DNA of 44,745 nucleotides from Chloroflexota bacterium. GTDB lineage: Bacteria; Chloroflexota; Dehalococcoidia; Lucifugimonadales; Lucifugimonadaceae. Every line of letters begins with the position of its first letter. The stretch's first letter is position 1. The stretch spans positions 1 through 44,745 of the forward strand of contig JABIGL010000076.1 of the NCBI GenBank assembly GCA_018650185.1, written 5' to 3'. Under the pieces are notes generated by a model. That model did no database searches and was not told the origin of the DNA. It worked only from the letters and a program-made list of their open reading frames with translations. Of this stretch, positions 16,627-27,107 are shown one piece after another. The position numbers and the translations under genes were made by a program.

Positions 16627-17709
16627 TTACTTGCCGTCAACCGTAACCCCGAATGCAGACAAAACGTCGTCGATGGGGTTGAGGAAGGTGTACTGGCCAC
16701 CTCCTGCGAAGAGCAGACCAACAGGGTTGTTGCCGCTCTGTGTGACGACCAGTGAACCAGAGTCTCCTCCAGCACTGAACCCGGCTCCACGCACAGCAAT
16801 TTGCCCGGTAAACAGGGCCGTTCCGGAATCGTAACCAACGTTTACGGACACGTTGGTGGCCCAGACCCGGCTCTTAGTGAATCCGGTCGTCCGACCGTAC
16901 TTCTGGACCTTCATCCTGGAAGTAGCGCTCACCGTCGTGCTATCCGGTGTGCCGTAACCAGCGGACAGGGTCGCATTCCCTAGCTGCCCCTCGGATGAGA
17001 GCGCAATTGCAGCGTCAACGGTATTCGCAGAACCATCGAAAGCTATCGGGATAAATGCGGACAGGGTGCCGATGTCATCGGCCGAACTGGAACCGCCGTC
17101 AAACGATCCAGGCTGAATCACGGCGTCGCCGAGTGCTGCTGCATTCTCGTCCGCGTACACGTGATTGTTAGAAAGTGCGAACACATTTGTTCCATCGGTT
17201 ACACGAGCGCCGATGGTTCCGGCCGTTATCGACGGGTGTCCTGTAGACACACCAATCGGAACGGGACGGTCAAATCGAACCGTAGGATCCGAGGGGGTTG
17301 GGTCCGGCGTTGGGTCGGGCCCAGGGGTTGGAGTCGGGTCACTTCCGCCGCCGCCTTTGTCGTGATTCGCCCGGTGGTGGAGTGCGGTTACTTTGCCCGT
17401 CACGGTCGGAATCACTGTCACCCCATCAAGCCTGGACGGGATGCCCGCCACGTCTGCTGATTCCGTGAGCACGAATACAACAGCACTCCCGCTGCCGCCC
17501 GGGCCGACGCCCGTACCGACAACGCCGTCTAGCGCTAGGAGATTGCCGTTGTGCGCTTCCTGTGCAGCAATTGCACGATCAAGCCCACGGACACCATTGT
17601 TAGCCGATGCGTCTGAATCACCACCGATGGTGGCAAACAGCAACGCTGCCAGCAAAGCGAGACCAAGGAGTCCCGGTGCAGCTATGCGTTTAAAGAATTT
17701 TGAACTCAT
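16627..17709 (-). CDS. Secreted trypsin-like serine protease with N-terminal propeptide-like domain
   Basis: A 360-residue exported protein. Residues 1-36 are a signal peptide (basic start, hydrophobic core LLGLALLAALLFATIGG, cut near ASA). Residues ~45-112 form a small domain also found alone in the adjacent 75-residue gene. A Pro/Thr/Asp/Gly linker with DPTPDPTP repeats follows. The catalytic domain has a chymotrypsin-like triad: His in ALSNNHVYAD, Asp in NTVDAAIAL and Ser in GGDSGSLVV. The arrangement resembles bacterial relatives of plant Nal1-type trypsin-like proteases. GGGGAG lies ~11 nt before the ATG. Substrates are unknown; extracellular or periplasmic peptide degradation is plausible. 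The N-terminal domain probably keeps the zymogen inactive (inference). Confidence 0.85.
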   Translation of the reverse strand: MSSKFFKRIAAPGLLGLALLAALLFATIGGDSDASANNGVRGLDRAIAAQEAHNGNLLALDGVVGTGVGPGGSGSAVVFVLTESADVAGIPSRLDGVTVIPTVTGKVTALHHRANHDKGGGGSDPTPTPGPDPTPDPTPSDPTVRFDRPVPIGVSTGHPSITAGTIGARVTDGTNVFALSNNHVYADENAAALGDAVIQPGSFDGGSSSADDIGTLSAFIPIAFDGSANTVDAAIALSSEGQLGNATLSAGYGTPDSTTVSATSRMKVQKYGRTTGFTKSRVWATNVSVNVGYDSGTALFTGQIAVRGAGFSAGGDSGSLVVTQSGNNPVGLLFAGGGQYTFLNPIDDVLSAFGVTVDGK

Positions 17710-18092
17710 GACGTACGTTCTCCCCGTTCACCGGTCCGGCTGTCCATCCGCATTGGACGTACCTGACGATCATCACGTCGATGACCGATCACCTCACCCG
17801 TGAGGTGCCGGTGCACTTGAAATTGATTCCGCTGCCTGATCTATCTTCGACCACTCAGCGAGCCCACCAGGCGAAAACCCAATCGCCAAGTGTGCTCAAA
17901 ACTTAAGCGGATATTACCACTTGCGGCCCTACGGATGATGTAAGCAATGCGTCACCAGAAGGGCAAATCTGACTCTCGACGATCTGCTCCCCCTTCGTCA
18001 CTCCCTCTGATACCATCGCCCACCAACCTGTCTGGACACGTCCGGGCGTCTGTCAGAAATGCACACCTAAAGCACACCTACGAGGTCGATTT
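17710..18092. other. Divergent intergenic region (383 nt) with a perfect hairpin
   Basis: This is the shared upstream region of the protease (minus) and the molybdenum hydroxylase subunit (plus). A perfect 7-bp hairpin CACCTCA-CCCG-TGAGGTG (17790-17807) would fall in the protease leader. No convincing pair of promoter hexamers, tRNA or open frame with coding character was found. Confidence 0.4.
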
Positions 18093-20387
18093 ATGGTCGG
18101 GACCGCAGAACAGATCAATCTCTCCGGCGACAGGCTCGCAAAGGTAGACGCGCTGCCCAAGGTCACCGGAACCGCAGATTTCGGCGCAGACATCGACCTG
18201 CCGGGCCTTATCCAGGGCAAGGTGCTTCGGAGCCCGCACGCCCACGCAATCATCAAGTCGATCGACACTTCAGCCGCCGAGGTGCTTCCCGGAGTAGACG
18301 CCGTCATTACCGGGGCCGACTTCCCGACCATCGAAGCAGGCGGATCCGCCGGTACCGGTGAGGTGGACATCTCACTCCGCTACCTGTCAGAGCTCGTGAT
18401 CGCCCGAGACAAGGCCCTCTTCCAGGGCCACCCGGTCGCCGCAGTAGCCGCCCGTACAGCCGAAATCGCAGAAGAAGCGACGAAGTTGATCAAGGTTGAC
18501 TACGAAATCCTTGCGCCGGTCCAGGACCCCGTGGAGGCCATGGCCCCCGGCGCACCCCTGCTCCACGATGACATGCTCACGAAGTCCATCGGTGGTGAGG
18601 CTGACAGCCCCAGTAACGTCGCACTTCACGTAGAGCTCGGGCGCGGCGACGTAGATGCGGCATTCGCCGCCTCAGACCACATCATCGAGCGGACCTACAA
18701 GACGTCTATCGTCCACCAGGGCTACATCGAGCCTGAAGCCGAGACTGCCTGGTATCACAACGACGGAAGCATCGAGGTCTGGGCAGACACCCAGGGCATT
18801 TTCGATCACCGCAACCAGCTATCAAACCTCCTTGAGATCGACCAGGGCGACATTCTGGTCCGGGGCACGGAAGTCGGCGGAGCGTTCGGGGCTAAGGCAC
18901 AGACCCGAATCTCGCCGCTCTGCGTCATGCTTTCCAAAAAGGCCGGTAAGCCGGTCCAGATCGTGCTGACCAGAACAGAAGTCCTCTCCGCAACCGGCCC
19001 GGGCGCAGCCGCCACTGTCACCGTCAAGATGGGCGCTACGAACGACGGCAAGATGAAGGCCGTTCAGGCCCGGTTTGTATACGGAGCGGGCGCATTTCCG
19101 GGCGCACCGGTAGCGATTGGTTGCCTCTGCTCATTCGCCCCTTACCAGCCCGACGCGGCTCGTATCGACGGCTACGACGTAGTCACAAATACGCCCCGGG
19201 TTGCTGCATATCGCGCACCGGGAGCCACCGTCGGCTCCTACGCCGCCGAGTCCGCTGTTGACGAGATGGCCAAGAAGCTGGGAATGGACCCGATCGATTT
19301 CCGGCTTGCCAATGTCTCAAGAACCGGTGACCAGAACATGAACGACATGGCATTCGACACAATCGGCATCGAGGAGATGCTGAAGGCTGCGAAGGCCCAT
19401 CCGCACTACACGGCGCCGCTCAAGGGCGACAACGCCGGACGGGGCATCGGCATCGGCTGGTGGCCGAACGGTATCGGCGTCTCAAGTTGCCGCATGATCG
19501 TGAACCCTGACGGTACGATTGCGCTAGTCGTGGGAACTATGGACCTTTCATCCACACGCACCGGCTTCGTCCAGATGGCGGCCGAGACGCTGGGTCTCGA
19601 CCCCTCAGAAGTTCACATAACCACCGGCGATACAGGAAGCATCGCTTACTCGGGCACTGCCGGTGGAAGCCGCGTCACCCGCTCGATGGGATCGGCGATT
19701 TACGACGCTTCCAACAACATCGTTGACCAGATCAAGGAACGTGTCGCCTCCAAGCTCGGCGTCACTCCTGAGTTCGTGGACTTCTCAGACGGCGAATTCT
19801 CCGCACGGGACGTTCCCGATAACTCGATGTCCTTCCGTGAGGCCGCCAAAGAGGCCGTGTCTAGCGGAAACGACATCGTTGCTTCAGCCTCAAACGACCC
19901 AAACATGCGGACCGCCAACGGTTACGCGCTCGACATCGCCGATGTCGATGTCGACCCGGACACCGGAAAGACGACGCTGACGCGCTTCACGGCGTTCCAG
20001 GACGTCGGCAAGGTGGTCAACCCGGACGCAGCAGAGGGCCAGATACAAGGTGGCGCGGTGCAGGGTATCGGCTGGGCACTCAACGAAGAGTACGTGTACG
20101 ACGACACGGGAGTGTTACAAAACGCCAGCCTGCTGGACTACCGAATGCCAACAGCGCTGGACCTACCGAGAATCGACTGCGTGGTGATGGAGATACCGGC
20201 AGACGATGGCCCGTACGGTGTACGTGGTGTCGGCGAGCCGCCGATCGTCCCACCGGCCGGCGCGATCGCAAATGCCATCAACTCCGCGACAGGCGTCCGG
20301 ATGACACAACTACCCATGAGCCCGGAGCGAGTCTTCTGGGCCATGCAGGACGCCAACAACGGCAGCGCTGAGGCGGCCGGGGACTAA
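18093..20387 (+). CDS. Molybdopterin-binding large subunit of a xanthine dehydrogenase/aldehyde oxidase family hydroxylase
   Basis: A 764-residue protein covering the whole molybdenum-cofactor-binding subunit. The a/b hammerhead start (KVDALPKVTGTADFGADI, then LRSPHAHA) leads into the cofactor region with EVGGAFGAKAQ, AYRAPGA and GTAGGSRVTRSMG. GVRGVGEPPIVPP near the end carries the presumed catalytic Glu715. Enzymes of this family hydroxylate aldehydes, purines or N-heteroaromatics using water, but normally need FAD and 2Fe-2S subunits; neither is encoded nearby. Partners must be elsewhere or the gene works alone. The ATG is preceded by GAGG at 8 nt, and a strong terminator follows. Substrate unknown. 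Confidence 0.92.
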   Translation: MVGTAEQINLSGDRLAKVDALPKVTGTADFGADIDLPGLIQGKVLRSPHAHAIIKSIDTSAAEVLPGVDAVITGADFPTIEAGGSAGTGEVDISLRYLSELVIARDKALFQGHPVAAVAARTAEIAEEATKLIKVDYEILAPVQDPVEAMAPGAPLLHDDMLTKSIGGEADSPSNVALHVELGRGDVDAAFAASDHIIERTYKTSIVHQGYIEPEAETAWYHNDGSIEVWADTQGIFDHRNQLSNLLEIDQGDILVRGTEVGGAFGAKAQTRISPLCVMLSKKAGKPVQIVLTRTEVLSATGPGAAATVTVKMGATNDGKMKAVQARFVYGAGAFPGAPVAIGCLCSFAPYQPDAARIDGYDVVTNTPRVAAYRAPGATVGSYAAESAVDEMAKKLGMDPIDFRLANVSRTGDQNMNDMAFDTIGIEEMLKAAKAHPHYTAPLKGDNAGRGIGIGWWPNGIGVSSCRMIVNPDGTIALVVGTMDLSSTRTGFVQMAAETLGLDPSEVHITTGDTGSIAYSGTAGGSRVTRSMGSAIYDASNNIVDQIKERVASKLGVTPEFVDFSDGEFSARDVPDNSMSFREAAKEAVSSGNDIVASASNDPNMRTANGYALDIADVDVDPDTGKTTLTRFTAFQDVGKVVNPDAAEGQIQGGAVQGIGWALNEEYVYDDTGVLQNASLLDYRMPTALDLPRIDCVVMEIPADDGPYGVRGVGEPPIVPPAGAIANAINSATGVRMTQLPMSPERVFWAMQDANNGSAEAAGD

Positions 20388-20418
20388 GCTCGCATCAGGA
20401 TCATTCAGACAAACAACA

Positions 20419-20459
20419 GCCCCGCCGGTTTATGACCGGCGGGGCTGGCTTGTTTTTTA
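20419..20459 (+). terminator. Rho-independent terminator after the molybdenum hydroxylase gene
   Basis: A perfect 12-bp stem (20419-20430 with 20436-20447, arms AGCCCCGCCGGT / ACCGGCGGGGCT) has a TTATG loop and a T-rich tail to 20459. It ends 16 nt before the stop of the convergent methyltransferase, so both genes may use it. Confidence 0.95.
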
Positions 20460-20474
20460 CGTATGTGGAACCCG

Positions 20475-21260
20475 TTAACCCGGCTTCCGTCCGTAGATCG
20501 TCAGGCCCATCGTGTCGAAGTTTGCCGCCGACGACTCGTGCTTCGACCCGGAGAACACGTCTATCTGCTCTCCCAACCTGAGATCCTCGAATCCTGCCTG
20601 TGACAGGACCCATTCCCACTCTGCTTCCAGCAAAGCACCGGCAATTCAGCCAGACCAGAGATCGATATCATCCTTGGCTGACTGCGGCACCTCAACGTGG
20701 ACGATGATGTCGCCGATCTGGATACGACCGCCGGGCTTCAATACCCGGAAGATCTCTTTCAGCGGCGTCATCTTGTCCGGGGTGAGATTGATCACCCCGT
20801 TGCTGATAACAACATCTGCGCTGGCGTCGTCCACCGGTAGCGCCTCGGCGTATCCGAGTCTGAACTCCGTATTCGTCAGTCCCATCGCCTGAGCGCCTGC
20901 TGACGCCTTGTCCAGCATCGCCTGCGTCATGTCGACGCCGATGATGGAACCAGAAGGACCAACCTGTCGAGCAGCCTGAAGCGAGTCAAACCCGGCGCCG
21001 CTGCCGACGTCGACCACAGACTCACCTGGGTTCAGACGACCCTGGCTGAATGGATTACCGGTGCCTGCAAACGATTCGATCGCCGACTCTGGAAGCCCTT
21101 CCAGATCCTCGGCGGTGTAGAAAAGCATCGCAGCAAGAGGTCGACCGGTGTGGAAGTGAAAGCCCTCTTCGGGGTTAGTCGCAACGTCGGAGTACTTTGA
21201 CTTCACGTTGTCGCGGAGCTGGTCGATATCGACCGCCGCGGGATTAACTTCAGAGACCAC
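20475..21260 (-). CDS. ArsM-like SAM-dependent methyltransferase, candidate selenoprotein (in-frame TGA read as Sec)
   Basis: Reading through the TGA at 20646-20648 gives 261 residues. The first part is a class I methyltransferase: VVDVGSGAGFDSLQAA (motif I), GVDMTQAMLDKA, VISNGVINLTPDK and FRVLKPGGRIQIGD, in the style of bacterial arsenite methyltransferases. After the TGA the same frame continues IAGALLEAEWEWVLSQAGF to a TAA, which is the family's conserved C-terminal continuation. In ArsM-like proteins the residue before (V/I)AGAL is a conserved Cys, so Sec at ~205 replaces that Cys. The other two usual arsenic-binding Cys positions are Thr (GTGNP) and Gly (SNGVINL). A SECIS-like hairpin follows the TGA. 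The start GTG at 21260 is favoured by GGGGGGTGA; GTG 21266 is possible. If not Sec, the gene is truncated at residue ~204. Confidence 0.75.
20619..20648 (-). promoter_or_regulatory. Candidate bacterial SECIS element next to in-frame TGA
   Basis: On the minus strand the TGA (20648-20646) is followed by 17 nt and then a GGA apical loop closed by a 7-bp stem, CTTTGCT with AGCAGAG (one G-U pair), at 20635-20619. Bacterial SECIS elements are short stem-loops whose apical loop begins with a G and lies about 16-37 nt after the UGA; this fits. It is inside the coding frame, as bacterial SECIS elements are. Function depends on SelB and tRNA-Sec encoded elsewhere. Confidence 0.6.
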
Positions 21261-21283
21261 TGTCACCCCCCAAAGGTAGCGTG

Positions 21284-21312
21284 GTTATAGGTATGCGATT
21301 TGCGCATACTAA
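21284..21312 (-). promoter_or_regulatory. Putative promoter with overlapping palindromic operator for the methyltransferase gene
   Basis: On the minus strand a -10-like TATAAC (21289-21284) lies 17 bp from a weak -35-like TTAGTA (21312-21307). A perfect palindrome GTATGCG-ATTTG-CGCATAC (21291-21309) fills the spacer and part of the -35, a position typical for a repressor operator. The predicted start of transcription is about 15 nt ahead of the start codon. Confidence 0.5.
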
Positions 21313-21339
21313 CCGATCCATCCAAAATGAGGCCGAGCT

Positions 21340-24300
21340 CTATTCCCGGTAAACGCCAACATTCGTAACCCCAAACTGGTCTGACATCGGCGCGGTGTTG
21401 TCGTCGAGACGGAACTGGACCGACGCCACATTGTCGTTGGAGGTGACCTCGCCGTAGATCTTTAGTTCGAGGTAATCCGACTGATCAACAACCTCATATT
21501 CGCTCGGCGTCCACGTTCCGGTGACGGTTACCCAATCGTTGGTAACGGAAATATCTCCGGTGTTCGCTACATTGATGCCGAGTGTGGTCCGAATCACCCC
21601 GTTGGAACGCCTAACCAGCACATCGGCGTCCGCGTGAAGGACGGAATCGCCTATGTTCTCCGCGACGGTATACGCGGCAATCGAAACGTCTGTATCCGTC
21701 CGGTCAATGTACTCCTCCCAGATGTTGTCTGAGTCGATCCCGACCCCGCCCTGCATGTGGCCCTGCGCTGGCAACTGCTTGTCCAGGTCATCTGTGGACC
21801 CGTTCTTCCGGATCCCAAAGTCCACTTTGTTGTTCCTGTTGTTCTGAGCGTGCAGAATCAGCCCGTTCGCTCCGGACGGTACCGAGTAAGTATCAGCGTC
21901 GATATCTTCCCAGGTGTTGAGGGTGGGGTCCGTCACGGCTACGTCGTTCGTGTAGTAGACAACTGACTGTTCCGTATACGCGACGACGTACACCACGATC
22001 GATGAGTTTTCGAGGTAGATATCAAACTGATCACTACCGTCGATACCAACGAAGTACATGCCGTTTGACTCAGATTCCAACCGATGGGTGATATCAGAGA
22101 ACGAGCTGCCTACCTCGCGAATACCGTAATTTGTATCTCCGCCTGTCGCATCCAACCAGAGGATTACACCGGTCGCATCAGCGCTCACATTCGCTGAGAC
22201 GTCTACTGTGGTCCATGACCCCGTGGTCGCTGGCGACACGTCCACCGGAGTCCCCAGATAAACGGGATCTGTACCCGCCGTGTACCCGATTAATCGAACC
22301 AAAATATTCGAAGTCGACTCCACGTATCCTTGGATTTCCAGGGCGCTGTTCACTTCAACAACCTGCCAACGATGTGTGTGACCGGCCAACTTCTGAGCGC
22401 TGGCATCCGGCATGTACTCGGTCGTATCGTCTCCTCCTCGTACCACTCCGCTCACTGCGTTCGATGGGTGAGTGTTGATGAGTTCAACAATGGCTCCGGT
22501 AGTACCCGCGGGTACCGACGCTGACAGGTCGATTACCTGCCAGCTATCGATCGTTCCCGGAGTGATGTCCACCCCGTTATCCAGCCAGACAAACCCATAT
22601 CCATCTCGCTTGACCCTGTAATTTATCGTCCAGGGAGAATCCGTGATCCTTGTGTAGCCCTCTAGCGGATACAGGAATCTACCGCCGTTCACCTCAAGAG
22701 CAAACCGACCCGTAGATGCACCAGCATCAACCACAGCGGTCACGGGACGCCCGGCGGGATCAGCATCACGTTGGTCCGGCAACCTGAGCACGGACGCTAG
22801 CGAATCAATGTCGTACGCAAGCCACATATCATCGGCAGATCCGCTTCCAACAATCACCTTCAGCTCGATCTGGTGCCCGGCTGGAACGGTGTAGCTAACA
22901 GAGGGAATCTCAAGCAGTCGGTTAACCCAGGAACCTGACGCTTCTCCATCCCACGGCGAGCCGTTTAACGTTCCGTTTGCGATCTCCGTGTAACCGGTGT
23001 CATCCAGATCACGAAGGAAAAACGTCAACTCGCCAGCCAGAGATGTACTGAAGTCCTTGACTGCTGACCAGATATTGATTGATACGGTGCCAGATATGAC
23101 CGTTTGTGCCGTGCTCGTAGCCGTCTGCCAGTTCTGGTACTTCGTCAGGTCCGACTCAGTCGCCCCGGAACCACCCTGAAGCAAGACTATTCCGGGCTGC
23201 GCGTCCCGATCAGTGTCGTAGTTGAGCAACGTGGTCGCAGACGGGAAGCTGGTCGTGGCGGTCAGGTTCGCCTGAGAAGTGGTGTCCAGGACTGGTGGGG
23301 TGGGATTGTTGTGGAGGTAATAGCCGTCATCGTGACCGTCGACTCGGGCCACATTGCTCAGCACATCCCCGGTCTGCCGGGTGTCACTGTGGAATAAGAG
23401 GTCTATCGAGTCCGCAACCGTCACGGACGCCGGGTAGCTAATCGTGTCATACGCCAGCCACATGTCGTCCCCGGAGGTTCCTGGCACGATCAGCTTGATC
23501 TCAAGTTGATTACCGATGGGCAGCGTGTAGTCCAACCCGGTGATCGTTGCGGACGCCTCAACCCAGGTACCGCTGGCCGACGCATCCCACGGATCAGCCG
23601 TGACGTTCACGCTGCCGATCTCGGTATAGCTGGCACCATCGTAATCACGGAGATACACGGTGACATCTCCACGGAGGCTCGTCGAAAAGTCCTTGACCGC
23701 AGCCCAGAACGCCACCCGTACCGTACCGGTCAGCTTCAGAGGTTCCGTCACGGCAGCGGTCTGCCAGTTCTGATAGAGCGTCGACCCGGTCTCTGACGCC
23801 CCGCTTCCGCCCATTGCGATCAGCAATCCGACGGCCGCATCACGATCCGTGTCGTAGTTGTAGAGCGAGCTGACGCTTGGGATGCTGGTATCTGCGACCA
23901 GATCCACCTGAGATGTCGTATCGCCTGAAGGAGGGCTGGGGTTGTTATGGAGGTAGTAGCCACATGAGGTAATCCCATCGAACGGAATCTCTACGACGGC
24001 ACCGCCACCCGTACTGATCGTTAGCCGATTGATTCCTGACGCGGTGGCGCTCACCGGCAGTTCAACGGTCACGGTGGCCCGTTCTCCGGGATCCAACTCA
24101 CCGGCTCCAAAAGCCTCAGAACGCCCATTCAGTAGTCGGAAGTCCGTCAGCGTCCATTCACCGGATCCCGCCGGAGCAAGCTCCTGGTACGACAGCCACT
24201 CGGCACTCAGCGATGCGGTGGACTCGTAATGGGCGAGTACGTCCCAGTCATCAAAGTCCCGTAGTGACGACTGGCCGTTGTTTTCGATCGTGGCAGTGAG

Positions 24301-24492
24301 GGTGGTCCCGAGAGGTATTACGCAGCTCGGAACATGGCGCAGAGAAGACCGATCCGCCTGGCCCCGGAAGTCGGCGGCGGTGACATGCGCTTCGGCATTT
24401 GATTCGGCTCCCATGATTCCCGTGACGGTAAACGTCAGCGCCCCTGTCATCAGGGTGGCGATGGTTATCAGTCCGAGAACAATGTTGGCCAT
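21340..24492 (-). CDS. Large repetitive surface protein with pilin/archaellin-like N-terminus
   Basis: A 1050-residue protein with one N-terminal hydrophobic helix (IVLGLITIATLMTGALTFTV) and otherwise a Thr/Ser/Asp/Gly-rich, beta-strand-rich body. Residues ~60-170 (IENNGQSSLRDFDDWDVL, LDPGERATVTVELP) resemble the beta-sandwich of archaellum-associated FlaF/FlaG-like proteins (inference from pattern). Two copies of a ~180-residue module follow with a period near 211 residues, marked by GYYLHNNP.PP, NYDTDRDA, YQNWQTA, VKDFSTSL and DDMWLAYD. Further beta modules follow to the C-terminus. It lacks enzyme motifs and probably acts outside the membrane as a structural or adhesive protein. It lies upstream of the methyltransferase on the same strand (gap about 80 nt). 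Function not established. Confidence 0.7.
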   Translation of the reverse strand: MANIVLGLITIATLMTGALTFTVTGIMGAESNAEAHVTAADFRGQADRSSLRHVPSCVIPLGTTLTATIENNGQSSLRDFDDWDVLAHYESTASLSAEWLSYQELAPAGSGEWTLTDFRLLNGRSEAFGAGELDPGERATVTVELPVSATASGINRLTISTGGGAVVEIPFDGITSCGYYLHNNPSPPSGDTTSQVDLVADTSIPSVSSLYNYDTDRDAAVGLLIAMGGSGASETGSTLYQNWQTAAVTEPLKLTGTVRVAFWAAVKDFSTSLRGDVTVYLRDYDGASYTEIGSVNVTADPWDASASGTWVEASATITGLDYTLPIGNQLEIKLIVPGTSGDDMWLAYDTISYPASVTVADSIDLLFHSDTRQTGDVLSNVARVDGHDDGYYLHNNPTPPVLDTTSQANLTATTSFPSATTLLNYDTDRDAQPGIVLLQGGSGATESDLTKYQNWQTATSTAQTVISGTVSINIWSAVKDFSTSLAGELTFFLRDLDDTGYTEIANGTLNGSPWDGEASGSWVNRLLEIPSVSYTVPAGHQIELKVIVGSGSADDMWLAYDIDSLASVLRLPDQRDADPAGRPVTAVVDAGASTGRFALEVNGGRFLYPLEGYTRITDSPWTINYRVKRDGYGFVWLDNGVDITPGTIDSWQVIDLSASVPAGTTGAIVELINTHPSNAVSGVVRGGDDTTEYMPDASAQKLAGHTHRWQVVEVNSALEIQGYVESTSNILVRLIGYTAGTDPVYLGTPVDVSPATTGSWTTVDVSANVSADATGVILWLDATGGDTNYGIREVGSSFSDITHRLESESNGMYFVGIDGSDQFDIYLENSSIVVYVVAYTEQSVVYYTNDVAVTDPTLNTWEDIDADTYSVPSGANGLILHAQNNRNNKVDFGIRKNGSTDDLDKQLPAQGHMQGGVGIDSDNIWEEYIDRTDTDVSIAAYTVAENIGDSVLHADADVLVRRSNGVIRTTLGINVANTGDISVTNDWVTVTGTWTPSEYEVVDQSDYLELKIYGEVTSNDNVASVQFRLDDNTAPMSDQFGVTNVGVYRE

Positions 24493-24532
24493 ACGTGTCT
24501 CTGGAGCCGAGTCGATCTAAAGAATTTGTGTG

Positions 24533-24756
24533 GTGGTACCGGCCAGCGGATGAGACAGGCCGGTACCACTTCGGGGTGTGAATCCATCATCCCCGTGAAG
24601 CCACGGGAGACGGCTGCACGATCCGCGAACCCGCTCCGGAGAAACACACACTGTTGTTCTAGTGGTGAACCGGTTGGTAGTCCGTCGGCACGCCACCGGG
24701 GTATCCAGTTTGTGGTTTCAACAGGCGGTCTTTCCATCCCCGGTAGGAGTACCGGG
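24533..24756. other. Structured non-coding region with three perfect hairpins
   Basis: Within the 480-nt gap between the surface-protein gene and groES are a 12-bp hairpin (24533-24544 with 24558-24569, arms GTGGTACCGGCC / GGCCGGTACCAC), a 6-bp one (CCCGTG-AAGC-CACGGG, 24592-24607) and a 7-bp one (CCCGGTA-GGAG-TACCGGG, 24739-24756). All lie upstream of the groES promoter, so if transcribed they belong to the minus-strand leader of the surface-protein gene or to a separate RNA. I could not match a known riboswitch class. Confidence 0.45.
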
Positions 24757-24789
24757 CTGAACGATATGCCTCAAAGTGCAACTCAATCG

Positions 24790-24818
24790 TTGACACTTCG
24801 TAATGACGCTTCTAAAAT
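24790..24818 (+). promoter_or_regulatory. Sigma-70-type promoter of groESL
   Basis: A consensus -35 TTGACA (24790-24795), a 17-bp spacer and -10 TAAAAT (24813-24818). The expected transcription start is ~24825, directly at the CIRCE operator. Confidence 0.85.
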
Positions 24819-24826
24819 CCAGACGC

Positions 24827-24853
24827 TTAGCACTTGGAACACATGAGTGCTAA
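24827..24853 (+). promoter_or_regulatory. CIRCE element (HrcA operator) of groESL
   Basis: TTAGCACTT - 9 nt - GAGTGCTAA matches the CIRCE consensus inverted repeat (TTAGCACTC-N9-GAGTGCTAA) with one mismatch. It sits immediately downstream of the groESL -10 box, where HrcA binding blocks transcription under non-stress conditions. hrcA itself is not in the window. Confidence 0.95.
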
Positions 24854-24972
24854 TTCCGGTGGGAAACACAACGGGTTACTAGAAGGCGGATTCGCGCGGG
24901 ACGGCCTGATCTATTCGGCCGACGCCAATTCGCTGAACGAAAAACTCGAAAAGTATCAGGAGGAATCCAAGA

Positions 24973-26966
<1,994 letters not shown>

Positions 26967-26991
26967 TCCAACCGGCTAAACGGTTTTTAGG

Positions 26992-27024
26992 AAAGGGGCT
27001 GGACCTTCGGGTCTGGCCCCTTTT
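26992..27024 (+). terminator. Rho-independent terminator of groESL
   Basis: A 14-bp stem starting AAAGGGGC and ending GCCCCTTT (with two wobble pairs) is capped by a C(TTCG)G tetraloop at 27006-27009 and runs into TTTT. It lies 26 nt after the groEL stop. Confidence 0.95.
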
Positions 27025-27092
27025 CGCGTCCAGACTCGGCAAGAAATCACAGACCTGTGACAAAAGAAGCCTGAACTTGCCCGGTGCGTTGC

Positions 27093-27098
27093 TACAAT
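27093..27098 (+). promoter_or_regulatory. -10 element of a near-leaderless transcript for the first SbcD-like gene
   Basis: TACAAT ends 9 nt before the ATG at 27108. A start of transcription about 7 nt later would leave only a few leader bases, and no Shine-Dalgarno sequence precedes the ATG. The -35 region (CTGAAC at 27071-27076) is weak. Confidence 0.5.
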
Positions 27099-27107
27099 CC
27101 ACCCACC

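Noticed and set aside
20401..20619. Separate 72-codon frame on the minus strand after the methyltransferase TGA
   Set aside because: It is in a different frame from the family homology, which continues directly through the TGA, and it overlaps the terminator of the convergent gene.
24541..24780. Known riboswitch (c-di-GMP-I, cobalamin, TPP, SAM) in the groES upstream region
   Set aside because: The conserved cores of these classes were looked for on both strands and not found; only generic hairpins are visible.
24526..24846. 106-codon plus-strand open frame upstream of groES
   Set aside because: Its composition is not protein-like, it spans perfect hairpins and the groES promoter, and it has no recognisable family.
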